A stretch of DNA of 64,000 nt from Bradyrhizobium sp. Tv2a-2 (lineage in GTDB: Bacteria > Pseudomonadota > Alphaproteobacteria > Rhizobiales > Xanthobacteraceae), in contig NZ_AXAI01000004.1 in assembly GCF_000472425.1 (NCBI RefSeq), positions 310,001-374,000 of the forward strand, read 5' to 3'. Numbering within the stretch: the stretch's first letter is position 1; each line of letters opens with the position of its first letter. Below are positions 20,102-29,184 of the stretch, piece after piece. A program made the position numbers and the translations under genes. Under the pieces are notes generated by a model. The model saw nothing but the letters and a program-made list of their open reading frames with translations. It did no database searches and was not told the origin of the DNA.

Positions 20102-20231
20102 GCGACCGATTATGCCCCGCAATCATGTCGGACGGAAGGTGAGCCACCCGCCTTGCGCGCTTGACGTATCGAGCCGTGACACCGCAAATGCGTCAAATGC
20201 GTATGCAACAAGAAACGACGGCGCCGTTGAC

Positions 20232-21386
20232 ATGAACGGGCGCCATTATCCACTCATCCTGGCACTCGGCACCACCCAGACGCTCGCCTGGGCCTCCAGC
20301 TATTATCTGCCGGCGATCCTGGCCGATCCGATCGCGCATGATCTCGGCGTATCTCCCAACTGGGTATTTGCGGCCTTCTCGGCCGCGGCGGTGATTACGG
20401 CCGTGCTAGGCCCTCGGGTCGGCCGCCAGATCGATCTGATCGGCGGCAGGCCGGTGCTGACCATCTCGAACCTGACGATGGCAGCCGGCCTCGTGCTGCT
20501 CGGACTGACGTACACGCTTCCGCTTCTGTTTGTAGCCTGGCTGCTACTCGGGATCGGCATGGGCTATGGGCTCTATGATGCGGCCTTCGGCGCGCTGGGG
20601 CGCATCTATGGCGAGGCCGCGCGCGGGCCAATCACCGGCATCACCCTGATCGCGGGCTTTGCTTCCACGGTCGGCTGGCCGCTGACGGCGCTGGGGTTGT
20701 CGCATATCGGCTGGCGCGACACCTGCTTTGCCTGGGCGGCGGCGCACATGCTGATCGGGCTGCCGCTCAACTTCTTCATGCTGCCGGCCGTGCCCGGCGC
20801 GAAGATCGCGGCCGCCACCGCCACGAAACCGCAGATCCCGATCGACAGGACCATGATCCTGATCGCCTTTGCATTCGCGGCCGCCTGGACCGTGACCGGC
20901 GCCATGGCCGCGCACTTCCCGCGCATCCTGGAAGCGGCCGGCGCTACGCCGGTCGAGGCGATCGCGGCCGGCGCGCTGATTGGCCCGGCGCAGGTCGGCG
21001 CGCGCATCGTGGAAGCCAGCGTGCTCAAGCGCTACCACCCGATCGTCTCGACCCGGCTCGCTTGCCTGACGCATCCCTTGGGGGCCCTGATTGTCGCGAT
21101 GACAGGCGGCGCGGCGGCAAGTGTGTTCGCGATCTGCCACGGCTCCGGCAATGGCATATTGACCATCGCGCGCGGCACGCTGCCGCTCGCGATGTTCGGG
21201 CCGCAGAACTACGCCTACCGCCTCGGCCTCATTGGCGCGCCGGCGCGGCTGGCACAGGCGGTGGCGCCGCTCGCCTTCGGCCTGCTGCTCAATGTCATGG
21301 GAAGCCGCATCCTGATCGTCTCCTCCGCACTCAGCCTTGCGGCATTCGCGGCCCTTCTGCTGCTGAAGCCAACGTCGCGGCAATGA
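20232..21386 (+). CDS. MFS transporter
   Basis: 384 residues with about 12 hydrophobic segments (start LILALGTTQTLAWASSYYLP). The loop motif appears as GPRVGRQIDLIGGRPVL. It resembles the oxalate/formate-antiporter or YbfB-like MFS proteins common in rhizobia. I chose the ATG at 20232, directly before the first helix; the longer frame from 19953 runs through the divergent cyclase gene. The substrate is unknown. Confidence 0.84.
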   Translation: MNGRHYPLILALGTTQTLAWASSYYLPAILADPIAHDLGVSPNWVFAAFSAAAVITAVLGPRVGRQIDLIGGRPVLTISNLTMAAGLVLLGLTYTLPLLFVAWLLLGIGMGYGLYDAAFGALGRIYGEAARGPITGITLIAGFASTVGWPLTALGLSHIGWRDTCFAWAAAHMLIGLPLNFFMLPAVPGAKIAAATATKPQIPIDRTMILIAFAFAAAWTVTGAMAAHFPRILEAAGATPVEAIAAGALIGPAQVGARIVEASVLKRYHPIVSTRLACLTHPLGALIVAMTGGAAASVFAICHGSGNGILTIARGTLPLAMFGPQNYAYRLGLIGAPARLAQAVAPLAFGLLLNVMGSRILIVSSALSLAAFAALLLLKPTSRQ

Positions 21387-21444
21387 CGGCGCCTGCGGAA
21401 ATAGCGCTTCCCCTCGCGCCAGGTTTGGCGCACAACCCAGGACC

Positions 21445-21672
21445 ATGACAAAGGACGCAGAGCAACAAGGTCAGATGTCGCAGCTGTGGCAATGGATCAA
21501 GTCGCCGCCGCAGGTCTATGTGTTCTACCTGGTCGGCCTGATCCTGGTCTGGATGGTGTCGTTCTATGCCGGCACGTTGAATCCGAAGCGCGGCACAGGT
21601 TTCGGCCCCCCGCCAGGCTCAGCGCCAGCTTCTGCACCGGTTGCGCCACCGGTCTCCGGGTCGAAAAACTGA
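21445..21672 (+). CDS. small single-span membrane protein
   Basis: 75 residues. A charged N-terminus (MTKDAEQQGQMSQLWQWI) is followed by one membrane helix (YVFYLVGLILVWMVSFYAG) and a Pro/Ala/Ser-rich tail (about 25 residues). It is on the same strand as the MFS gene (58 bases) and RidA (34 bases), so it is perhaps in one transcript. I do not recognise the family. Confidence 0.6.
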   Translation: MTKDAEQQGQMSQLWQWIKSPPQVYVFYLVGLILVWMVSFYAGTLNPKRGTGFGPPPGSAPASAPVAPPVSGSKN

Positions 21673-21706
21673 AGCCTTCGCGCTCTCCTCGCAGGAGCTT
21701 GCCACG

Positions 21707-22123
21707 ATGACGTCTGATGCGACACTTTCGATTCGGCGCCTCAACCCGCCAGAGCTCGGCTCCCCGCCCGGCTATTCCCAGATCGTGGACGTCAGCGCCA
21801 ACAGGATCATTTTCATTGCCGGCCAGACCGCGCTCGATCGCGATGGCAATTTGGTCGGCAAAGGCGATTTCGCCGCCCAGGCCGGCCAAGTCTTTGTCAA
21901 CCTCACTCACGCCTTGCAGGCAAGCGGCTGCACCGCTGCGAACCTCGTGAAGCTGACCGTGTTCCTGACCGACATGGAGAACCTCACGGCCTATCGCGAG
22001 GCGCGCAACCGCTTCTTCGCCTCGGTCACCCCGCCCGCGGCGCCAGCCGTGACATTGGTCGAGGTGTCAAAGCTGTATGGGCCGGACTTCCTGATCGAGA
22101 TCGAGGCGATCGCTGCAATATAA
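21707..22123 (+). CDS. RidA/YjgF family protein
   Basis: 138 residues. RidA proteins hydrolyse reactive enamine/imine intermediates to ketoacids. The core is intact: IFIAGQTALDRDGNLVGKGD, then FVNLTHALQASGCTAANLVK and FASVTPPAAPAVTLVEVSKL. The RidA-class arginine usually found in the RxxR/K-CxxGD-type segment is not obvious, so it may be another YjgF subgroup rather than an enamine deaminase. The ATG at 21707 fits the domain. It converges on the metallo-hydrolase gene with a 2-base gap. Confidence 0.85.
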   Translation: MTSDATLSIRRLNPPELGSPPGYSQIVDVSANRIIFIAGQTALDRDGNLVGKGDFAAQAGQVFVNLTHALQASGCTAANLVKLTVFLTDMENLTAYREARNRFFASVTPPAAPAVTLVEVSKLYGPDFLIEIEAIAAI

Positions 22124-22125
22124 CT

Positions 22126-22944
22126 TTACTCGTAAAACTCCGGTGCGAGCTTGAGACCGTCGCGCTGGGCCTTGTCGTGGTTGATCCAGAGCTGCGCGTG
22201 GTCCCTTTGCAGGATTGCGTCGATCTTCTCCATCGAGAACACGGACGCTTCCTTGCTGAAGTTAAGCGCGGGCACGCGGCGATTGTCCCAATTGCTCTTG
22301 AAGTGGACGGCATCCCCTGACAGCACCACCCCGCCGGTCTTTGGCAACTTCACCAGCAGCGACTGATGGCCCGGTGTGTGGCCGGGGGTCGACAGGATCA
22401 CGAGACTACCGTCGCCGAACAAGTCGCGATCGCCCTCCAACAAGGTGACCGGATGCTCGGGCTTGAAGCGCGGCTGGTTGTTGGCACCCGGCCACTCATA
22501 CTCGGCCTTCTGTACATAGAGCATCGCGGTCGGAAACATCTCAACATTCCCGATGTGATCGGGGTGGGTGTGCGACACCGCCATCGCCTTGATGTCGGAC
22601 GGCTTGACACCGATCTGATCGAGCTGCGCGGCCAGCGTCTTCGGGCGATACCAGTGCACGGCCTTCGGGTCCGCTGCGGGCAACCCATCCGGCATCGCAG
22701 CCACCGCGTCGGGAATGCCGGTGTCCCACAGGAACCAGCCCTGCGCATGCTTGATGAGATAACAATTGTCGACAAAGGCCATCGACTGGCCCTCATTGAC
22801 GCCGGGCGACCAGCGCGAAATGTCGCCGGCGGTGCCCTCCCCGCAATTGAGGACGTAGAGCTTCTCGACGCCCGATTGTGCCGCGGCGACCGCCGACCAG
22901 CCGGCCGACAACAGCACCGCTACAACGCTGATCATTCTTCTCAT
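22126..22944 (-). CDS. secreted metallo-beta-lactamase-fold hydrolase
   Basis: 272 residues. A signal peptide (RRMISVVAVLLSAGWSAVAA, then AQS) points to the periplasm. The dizinc motif HTHPDH, the later HTPGH loop (STPGHTPGHQS) and the bridging aspartate in SGDAVHF are all present. It resembles the N-acyl-homoserine-lactonase-like group of this fold, but lactonase activity cannot be inferred from these residues alone. The start at 22944 precedes the hydrophobic segment; an upstream start at 22962 would add only six residues. Confidence 0.87.
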   Translation of the reverse strand: MRRMISVVAVLLSAGWSAVAAAQSGVEKLYVLNCGEGTAGDISRWSPGVNEGQSMAFVDNCYLIKHAQGWFLWDTGIPDAVAAMPDGLPAADPKAVHWYRPKTLAAQLDQIGVKPSDIKAMAVSHTHPDHIGNVEMFPTAMLYVQKAEYEWPGANNQPRFKPEHPVTLLEGDRDLFGDGSLVILSTPGHTPGHQSLLVKLPKTGGVVLSGDAVHFKSNWDNRRVPALNFSKEASVFSMEKIDAILQRDHAQLWINHDKAQRDGLKLAPEFYE

Positions 22945-23062
22945 GCGACACGTCTCCTCCACCTGATTGCGGCGGAAGCTACACCATTACGGGCGGCCGT
23001 GATCGGCAGTGACGGCTATTTGATGTTGCTGCCGACGCTACTGTATAGGCCGCGTCGCGTGG

Positions 23063-24058
23063 TCAGACCACATCGGCCGGCGCGAGCCGACAGGTCTCGC
23101 GGCTCGCCTCCACCTGAAGCGTGGCGTGCTGAATCCTGAAGCGGTGCGACAGATCCTCGCAGACACCATGCAGGAAGATATCGTCGAAGCCGCCGGGCCG
23201 CACCAGATGTGCCGTCAGCGCCGTCTCGCTGGTGCTCATGGCCCAGATGTGCAGGTCATGCACGTCGGAGACGCCGTCGAGACCGGCGAGATAGTCGCGC
23301 ACATCGGCGAAGTCGACATGGCGGGGCACCGCATCGAGCGCGAGGTTGACGCTGTCGCGTGCCAGACCCCAGCCGCTCACCAGCACGAGCGCGGCAACGA
23401 TGAGGCTGGTCACCGGGTCGACCCACAACCAGCCGGTCAGCATGATCACCAGGGCGGCGACGACGACACCGAAGGACACCGCGGCATCGGCCGCCATGTG
23501 CAGATAGGCGCCGCGAATGTTGAGGTCGTGCTCGCTGCCGCGCATGAACAGCAGCGCAGTCGCCCCGTTGATGAGGATGCCGAGCGCCGCAACCCAGATC
23601 ACCGTCGAGCCGGCTACGGGTGCGGGAGCACTCAGCCGGTCGATGGCCTCCACGACGATGGCTCCGACGCCAAGCAAGAGCAGGCCGGCATTCGCCAGCG
23701 CCGCCAGGATTGAGGCGCGGCGGTAACCATAGGTATGCAGCTCGGTCGGCAGTTTACGCGAAAGCAACACCGCCCCCCAGGCCAACAGCAGCGCAATCAC
23801 GTCGGCGAAATTGTGCAGCGCGTCGGACACCAGCGCGAGCGAATTGGCGAGATAGCCGAAGAAAAGCTCTGCAACCACAAAGCCTGCGTTGAGCGTCACG
23901 CCGACCGCGAAGGCGAACCCGAAGCTGGCAGGCGCGTGGCTGTGGCCGGCATGATCATGCGCGTGAGCATGATCATGGGAATGGCTGTGGTCGTGGGAAT
24001 GGCCGGCGCGCGAATGATCGTGGTCATGATCGTGGTCATGATCGTGGGCATGCGCCAT
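23063..24058 (-). CDS. cation diffusion facilitator (zinc/cobalt-type exporter)
   Basis: 331 residues. A spectacular histidine-rich leader (residues 1-42: alternating HD, then HSH repeats) is followed by six membrane helices. The metal site in helix 2 is seen in DALHNFAD and that in helix 5 in HMAAD. The C-terminal domain ends in a typical cytosolic CDF fold (VSDVHDLHIWAMSTSE). The His/Asp pattern and leader are those of CzcD/DmeF-type exporters of Zn, Co or Ni. It exports metal by proton antiport across the inner membrane. It stands alone. Confidence 0.92.
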   Translation of the reverse strand: MAHAHDHDHDHDHDHSRAGHSHDHSHSHDHAHAHDHAGHSHAPASFGFAFAVGVTLNAGFVVAELFFGYLANSLALVSDALHNFADVIALLLAWGAVLLSRKLPTELHTYGYRRASILAALANAGLLLLGVGAIVVEAIDRLSAPAPVAGSTVIWVAALGILINGATALLFMRGSEHDLNIRGAYLHMAADAAVSFGVVVAALVIMLTGWLWVDPVTSLIVAALVLVSGWGLARDSVNLALDAVPRHVDFADVRDYLAGLDGVSDVHDLHIWAMSTSETALTAHLVRPGGFDDIFLHGVCEDLSHRFRIQHATLQVEASRETCRLAPADVV

Positions 24059-24183
24059 CGCGGAAACAACCCTGGTCCGACGGTTCGACGGTTCGGGTTA
24101 TAGCGCGCCTGGAAATGAATACTATTACAGCGCCGGAGCGCGATGAGATCCATATGATCGTCATCGCGCTTCTTGTTTCGGGC

Positions 24184-26442
24184 TTACTCCACGCCCCTGC
24201 CGAAACGGTTCGACTTGGGCAGGCCGTGCGCGAGCCGGCCGGCGTCGGCGCGGTTGCCGCGCCAGTCCGCCAATTCCTTCATGGAGAGGCCCTGCTCACG
24301 GCCGGCCGAATCCTTCCAGGCAAGGCCGGTCTTGGCATCGAAGGTGGTGACGTCGGAGAGCGTAGCGCTGGTGTATTTCTGCAACCGCACGCCGCGGCCG
24401 CGCGCCATTTCCGGGATCTGGTCGAGCGGGAAGACCACCATCTTGTGGTTGGAGCCGATCACCGCGACCGTGTCGCCAGTGACGGTCGAAATCGCGCGCG
24501 CTTCGACCGGCATCTGCACATTGAGCACCTGCTTGCCCTTGCGGGTGGTGCCGACGCAGTCCTCTTCCTTGACGACAAAACCCTGACCTTCAGTGCTCGC
24601 GATCAGGAATTTGCGCTCGCCCTTGTTGACGAACAGCGAGACGATCGCCGCATCCTGCTCCATGTCGACGAACATGCGGATCGGCTCGCCATGGCCGCGC
24701 CCGCCCGGCAGCTTCGCGACGTCGAGGGAATAGAACTTGCCGTTGGTCGCAAACAGCAAAAGCTTCGACGTCGTCTCGGCGAAGAAGGCGTGGTCGAGCT
24801 TGTCGTCGGTTTTGAAGGCAAGGCTCGAGAGATCGGCGACATGGCCTTTCAGCGTGCGCACCCAGCCCTTTTCGGACACGACGATGGTGACCGGCTCGCG
24901 CTCGACGAAGGCTTCCTCGATCGCGGCAAGGTCATGCTCGGGTGCGTCGGCGAATTGCGTGCGGCGCTTGCCGAGCGGGGTCTTGGGTCCGAAGATGTCG
25001 CGGACCTTCCTGATCTGCTCGCCAACCTTGGACCATTGCTCGGTCTCCGAGGCGAGCAGCGCCTCGAGGCCTTTCAGCTCCTTGCGAAGCTCCTTGTCCT
25101 CGGTGCGGATCTCCATCTCCTCCAGCTTGCGCAACGAACGCAGGCGCATGTTGAGGATGGCTTCGGCCTGTACCTCACTGAGCTTGAAGGTCTTCATCAG
25201 CACCGGCTTGGGCTCATCCTCGGTGCGGATGATCTTGATCACCTTGTCGATGTTCAGATAGGCGATCAGGTAGCCGCCAAGGATCTCCAGCCGATGCTCG
25301 ATCTGGCCTTTGCGGAAGTTGGAGCGGCGGATCAGCACGTCGCGCAAATGGTCGAGCCATTCGCGCAGGCATTCCGCGAGCCCGAGCACCTTCGGCACCC
25401 GGCCCTTCACCAGCACGTTGAGGTTCAAGGGAATGCGGCTTTCCAGCTCCGTGAGCCGGAACAGCGATTCCATCATCAGTTCGGGATCGACCGTGCGCGA
25501 CTTTGGCTCGATGACGAGGCGGACGTCCTCGGCGGATTCGTCGCGAACGTCACCAACCAGCGGCAGCTTCTTCTCATTCAGAAGCTCGGCGATCTTCTCG
25601 ACCAGCCGCGACTTCTGCACCAGCCAGGGGATCTCGGTGATGACGATCTGCCAGGTGCCGCGCGCCCCCTCCTCCTGCACCCACTTGGCGCGGGTGCGGA
25701 ACGAGCCACGCCCGGTCGCATAGGCTTCCGCGATCGATTCCTTGGAATCGACGATGATGCCGCCGGTCGGGAAATCCGGGCCCTTGACCCAGCGCATCAG
25801 AGCGCGCGACTTCGCCGTCGGTTTCTCGATCAGATGCAGCGCGGCCTCGCAGAGCTCGGCGGCGTTGTGCGGCGGAATCGCGGTTGCCATGCCGACCGCG
25901 ATGCCCTGCGCGCCGTTGGCGAGCAGGTTCGGGAATCCGCCCGGCAGAACCACAGGCTCCTTGGACTGGCCGTCATAGTTCGGGCGGAAGTCGACCGCGT
26001 CCTCGTCGATGCCGTCGAGCAGGAGCTGCGCAACATCGGTCATGCGGGCTTCGGTGTAGCGGTAGGCGGCGGCATTGTCGCCGTCGATATTGCCGAAATT
26101 GCCCTGGCCGTCGACCAAGGGATAGCGCGAGGAGAAATCCTGTGCGAGACGGACCATGGCGTCGTAGATCGCCTGGTCGCCATGCGGATGGAACGAACCC
26201 ATCACGTCGCCAACGATCTTGGCCGATTTCTTGAAGGCCGAGCTCGGATCGAGCCGCAGCAACCGCATACCGTAAAGGATGCGCCGGTGCACCGGCTTCA
26301 GCCCGTCGCGGGCGTCCGGCAGCGCACGATGCATGATGGTGGATAGCGCATAGGAGAGATAGCGCTCTTCCAGCGCGTCCCGCAGCTGGATCTCGTCGAT
26401 CTTCGACCGGTCCGGCTCGGGCGGAATCAGTGTTTTTCCCAT
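24184..26442 (-). CDS. parC: DNA topoisomerase IV subunit A
   Basis: 752 residues. With ParE it decatenates chromosomes. The N-terminal winged helix and DNA-cleavage region are complete: [39 protein letters not shown] and the catalytic tyrosine in [11 protein letters not shown]. Conserved blocks then follow through the long coiled-coil to a C-terminal beta-propeller without the GyrA box that marks gyrase. I chose the ATG at 26442 ([11 protein letters not shown]) over 26478. It is on the minus strand downstream of recO, as in related genomes. Confidence 0.95.
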   Translation of the reverse strand: MGKTLIPPEPDRSKIDEIQLRDALEERYLSYALSTIMHRALPDARDGLKPVHRRILYGMRLLRLDPSSAFKKSAKIVGDVMGSFHPHGDQAIYDAMVRLAQDFSSRYPLVDGQGNFGNIDGDNAAAYRYTEARMTDVAQLLLDGIDEDAVDFRPNYDGQSKEPVVLPGGFPNLLANGAQGIAVGMATAIPPHNAAELCEAALHLIEKPTAKSRALMRWVKGPDFPTGGIIVDSKESIAEAYATGRGSFRTRAKWVQEEGARGTWQIVITEIPWLVQKSRLVEKIAELLNEKKLPLVGDVRDESAEDVRLVIEPKSRTVDPELMMESLFRLTELESRIPLNLNVLVKGRVPKVLGLAECLREWLDHLRDVLIRRSNFRKGQIEHRLEILGGYLIAYLNIDKVIKIIRTEDEPKPVLMKTFKLSEVQAEAILNMRLRSLRKLEEMEIRTEDKELRKELKGLEALLASETEQWSKVGEQIRKVRDIFGPKTPLGKRRTQFADAPEHDLAAIEEAFVEREPVTIVVSEKGWVRTLKGHVADLSSLAFKTDDKLDHAFFAETTSKLLLFATNGKFYSLDVAKLPGGRGHGEPIRMFVDMEQDAAIVSLFVNKGERKFLIASTEGQGFVVKEEDCVGTTRKGKQVLNVQMPVEARAISTVTGDTVAVIGSNHKMVVFPLDQIPEMARGRGVRLQKYTSATLSDVTTFDAKTGLAWKDSAGREQGLSMKELADWRGNRADAGRLAHGLPKSNRFGRGVE

Positions 26443-26619
26443 GGGCTGCTGGTTAAACGCTCCGGCAGCCGGCGGCAAGGCTTCGAATCAGTGCTGTTCA
26501 CCGCTCACGGCAGGTGCGAGACTACCCGTCCAAGCCAAGGATATTTCAGCTTGTTTGCCAATGTCTCCGTCGTGGAACCCCGCATCGTCCCCTGGCGTTG
26601 CACCGCGTGAGAGGAGTTC

Positions 26620-26844
26620 ATGGCGATGAAGGACTTCTCGGACGCCGTTTTCGCTCCAGAAATCATTGAACTCATGACGGCAGCGCTCGAGGCCTCGGTT
26701 GCCACCCTGCCGGAGCCGGTCAGCTCGACCCAGGTGAACCTTCTCGCGCAATCAATCCTCCGCTCGGCCAAGGCGGGCGAGCGCGACGTCACAGCGCTGC
26801 AGCGGATTGCGCTCCTGGAGCTGCAGATCTCGCCAAGGCCGTGA
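26620..26844 (+). CDS. small conserved-looking protein of unknown function
   Basis: 74 residues, acidic to neutral and helical (DAVFAPEIIELMTAALEASV, then LLAQSILRSAKAGERDV). The ribosome-binding site GAGAGGAG lies 7 bases before the ATG, which supports a real gene. It sits alone on the plus strand between recO and parC. I recall similar short proteins in rhizobial genomes, but no function. Confidence 0.65.
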   Translation: MAMKDFSDAVFAPEIIELMTAALEASVATLPEPVSSTQVNLLAQSILRSAKAGERDVTALQRIALLELQISPRP

Positions 26845-26964
26845 GGCGGAAGACTCCAACCCGCCCGTTGACTACCCGCCGAAATGCGCGGCCTGGATCG
26901 TTGGCTGGCCGTCCTTCCGGCAGTACCGGGTGACCTCGCCATCGGTCGCGCCAGGGACCACGCC

Positions 26965-27720
26965 TCAGGACGACGAAATGGCCCGCTTCGCACGCTGCCG
27001 TGCCACCGCGCCGATGAAGCCTTCGCGGGCGTCGGAATGGTGCTGGCCGCGCGGCTCCAGCACATGGCGAAGCAGGAACAGGCCGGTGAGCTGGAAACCG
27101 TCGAGCAGATCCTGATCGGAGAAGCTGGCCTCGCCGCCCTCCTCCTCGCGCAGGAAGGACGGCAATCGCAACAGGCGGTCGCGCCAGGGCTCACCGGCGG
27201 AGCGCGACACCGCGCTGCCGGATTTCGGCGAGACGTAGACGAGGTCCTCGGTCTCGCCGGTCGCGGCGCAATTGGCGAGGTCAAGGCCGAAGCCGAGCTC
27301 GGTCAGCATCGCAAGCTCGAAACGCACCAGGTGCACCGCGGCCTCGCCGGCATCGTCGAAATCGTCGAGCGTGCGCTCCAGCATCTCGTAGAGATCCTCA
27401 TGTGGATCGCGCTCCGGCAACAGCCGCGCGAGCGACGCGAGATGGGTCACGCCGTAGACCGCATGCGATGAGGCAAGCAGGCCGGCGGCACGCAACCGCG
27501 TCCCCTCGATGGCATAAGTGCCGAGATGTTCGTCGAGCCGCGCCCGCCACACCGCGCTCACGCTGTTGCCAGGCTGCAGCCATGGCCGCATCCGCGCGCT
27601 GGCCGCGCCCCGGACCAACCCAAGATGGCGGCCATGGCTGCGGGTCAGGAGTTCGACAATGGCGGAGGCCTCGCCGTGCCGCCGCACGCCCAGCACAATG
27701 CCCTCGTCGGTCCATTCCAT
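26965..27720 (-). CDS. recO: DNA repair protein RecO
   Basis: 251 residues. RecO helps load RecA at single-strand gaps with RecF/RecR. The N-terminal OB fold begins [20 protein letters not shown]; the central [20 protein letters not shown] and the C-terminal [11 protein letters not shown] segment match the family (the usual zinc cysteines are partly lost). It follows era and a small membrane-protein gene in the typical alphaproteobacterial order. After its TGA the same frame stays open for 30 more codons (see findings). Confidence 0.92.
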   Translation of the reverse strand: MEWTDEGIVLGVRRHGEASAIVELLTRSHGRHLGLVRGAASARMRPWLQPGNSVSAVWRARLDEHLGTYAIEGTRLRAAGLLASSHAVYGVTHLASLARLLPERDPHEDLYEMLERTLDDFDDAGEAAVHLVRFELAMLTELGFGLDLANCAATGETEDLVYVSPKSGSAVSRSAGEPWRDRLLRLPSFLREEEGGEASFSDQDLLDGFQLTGLFLLRHVLEPRGQHHSDAREGFIGAVARQRAKRAISSS

Positions 27721-27800
27721 GGGTGGGAAACTACCATGTGGGGTCCGTTAAGCGAAGCGAGCTCAACCGATCTGTCCAGTGGGCTCCGCTTTTACCGGTC

Positions 27801-27833
27801 ATTCCGGGGCGATGCAGAGCATCGAACCCGGAC
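27801..27833. repeat. palindromic intergenic repeat, copy 2
   Basis: TTCCGGG and CCCGGA arms enclose an inner stem (CGATGC-aga-GCATCG), giving a near-complete hairpin over about 33 bases between recO and the small membrane-protein gene. Same family as 18782-18814. Confidence 0.6.
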
Positions 27834-27847
27834 TGACGGAGCGAGCA

Positions 27848-28228
27848 TCACGCGTTGAACCAGCCTTTGGCATCGCCAGTGAAGGAGAAATACAGCCCCA
27901 AAGCCGTCAGCACGCAGGAGACAATCTCGATGCCGCTGTCGAGTTCCAGGCCCCTCGTGCCGATGACGTCGACCAGCGAGATCACCGACAGCACGAGCGC
28001 TGCGACCAGCACCCAGCGCGGCCAGTTCTTGCGGCGGCGGGCGGCGAGATGGACGAAGTAGACCAAGAGCAGGATCAGGCCGCCATTGAGAAGCGTGTTT
28101 GCCGCGATCATGGCATCGGTCGCGTCAGGGGTCGGCGTGCGGTCGTTAAACGCAACCGACACCGCGTCCAGAATCAAGGACAGATAGAGCAGAAGCTGGA
28201 ACCACAGCACATTGTTCGGGACGTTCAT
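27848..28228 (-). CDS. four-helix membrane protein of unknown function
   Basis: 126 residues. Hydrophobic segments: WFQLLLYLSLILDAVSVAF, AANTLLNGGLILLLVYFVHL, WVLVAALVLSVISLVDVI and IEIVSCVLTALGLYFSFTG. A basic loop (AARRRKNWPR) lies between helices 2 and 3. The start is the ATG at 28228. It lies between era and recO on the same strand, 26 bases after era, so it probably belongs to the transcript. No family is recognised. Confidence 0.68.
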   Translation of the reverse strand: MNVPNNVLWFQLLLYLSLILDAVSVAFNDRTPTPDATDAMIAANTLLNGGLILLLVYFVHLAARRRKNWPRWVLVAALVLSVISLVDVIGTRGLELDSGIEIVSCVLTALGLYFSFTGDAKGWFNA

Positions 28229-28254
28229 CGTAACAGGCAAATCATTGCTTCACG

Positions 28255-29184
28255 TCATTCCTTGGGAAACTCCAGCCCCATCTCCCGGTAGCGATCGGGA
28301 TCATCGCCCCAATTCTCGCGCACTTTGACGAACAGGAACAGGTGTACCGGCACGCCAAGGATCTCGGCGATCTCCTTGCGCGCCTCGGCGCCGATCGACT
28401 TGATGGTCGCACCGCCCTTGCCGAGCACGATCTTGCGCTGTCCTTCCCGCTCGACAAAAACCGTCTGCTCGATGCGAACCGACTTGTCCTTGCGCTCGGT
28501 CCAGCTGTCGGTCTCGACGGTGGATTGGTACGGCAGCTCCTGGTGCAGCTGCTGGAAGATCTTCTCCCGGGTGATTTCCGCCGCAAGGCTGCGCAGCGGC
28601 GCGTCCGACATCTGGTCCTCGGGATAGAGGAACGGGCCGGGCGGAACCGCCGCGGCCAGCGCTTTGCGCAGATCGTCGACGCCGTCGCCCGACAGGGCCG
28701 AGATCATGAAGGTGTTGGCAAACTTCAGACGCTCGTTGGCAGCCTGCGCCAGCGCCAGGAGCTTTTCCCGCGGGACGAGATCGATCTTGTTCAGGATCAG
28801 AATCTTCTCATGGTCGACGGAGGCCAGTTTGCTCAGGATGCTGTCGGCCTCCTCGTCGAGCCCGCTTTTGGCGTCGAGCAGCACGCAGACGAGGTCGGCA
28901 TCATGCGCACCGCTCCAGGCTGTCTTGACCATGGCGCGGTCGAGCCGGCGCTTGGGCGAGAAGATGCCGGGCGTGTCGACCAGGATGATCTGGGCGTTGT
29001 CCTCGACCACGATGCCGCGGATCAGCGCGCGCGTGGTCTGCACCTTGCGCGAGACGATCGTGACCTTGGAGCCGACCAGCCCATTGACGAGGGTGGATTT
29101 GCCGACATTGGGCGCGCCGATCAGCGCGACGAAGCCGCAGCGCGTCGCGTCTGGTGCCCCAGCCGCGGGTGCATCATCCGTCAT
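28255..29184 (-). CDS. era: GTPase Era
   Basis: 309 residues. Essential ribosome-assembly GTPase that binds 16S rRNA. G1 GAPNVGKST, switch region TTRALIRGI, G3 DTPGI and G4 NKID are present, followed by the C-terminal KH domain (VLGKGGATIKSIGAEARKEI). An ATG at 29184 gives an 11-base overlap with the rnc stop; an in-frame TTG at 29196 is less likely. The rnc-era overlap is the usual arrangement and implies coupled translation. Confidence 0.96.
   Translation of the reverse strand: MTDDAPAAGAPDATRCGFVALIGAPNVGKSTLVNGLVGSKVTIVSRKVQTTRALIRGIVVEDNAQIILVDTPGIFSPKRRLDRAMVKTAWSGAHDADLVCVLLDAKSGLDEEADSILSKLASVDHEKILILNKIDLVPREKLLALAQAANERLKFANTFMISALSGDGVDDLRKALAAAVPPGPFLYPEDQMSDAPLRSLAAEITREKIFQQLHQELPYQSTVETDSWTERKDKSVRIEQTVFVEREGQRKIVLGKGGATIKSIGAEARKEIAEILGVPVHLFLFVKVRENWGDDPDRYREMGLEFPKE

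Noticed and set aside
24115..26346. 743-codon plus-strand open frame
   Set aside because: It is antisense to parC. The protein is His/Arg/Leu-rich without family blocks, while the minus strand encodes a complete ParC; a common shadow in high-GC genes.
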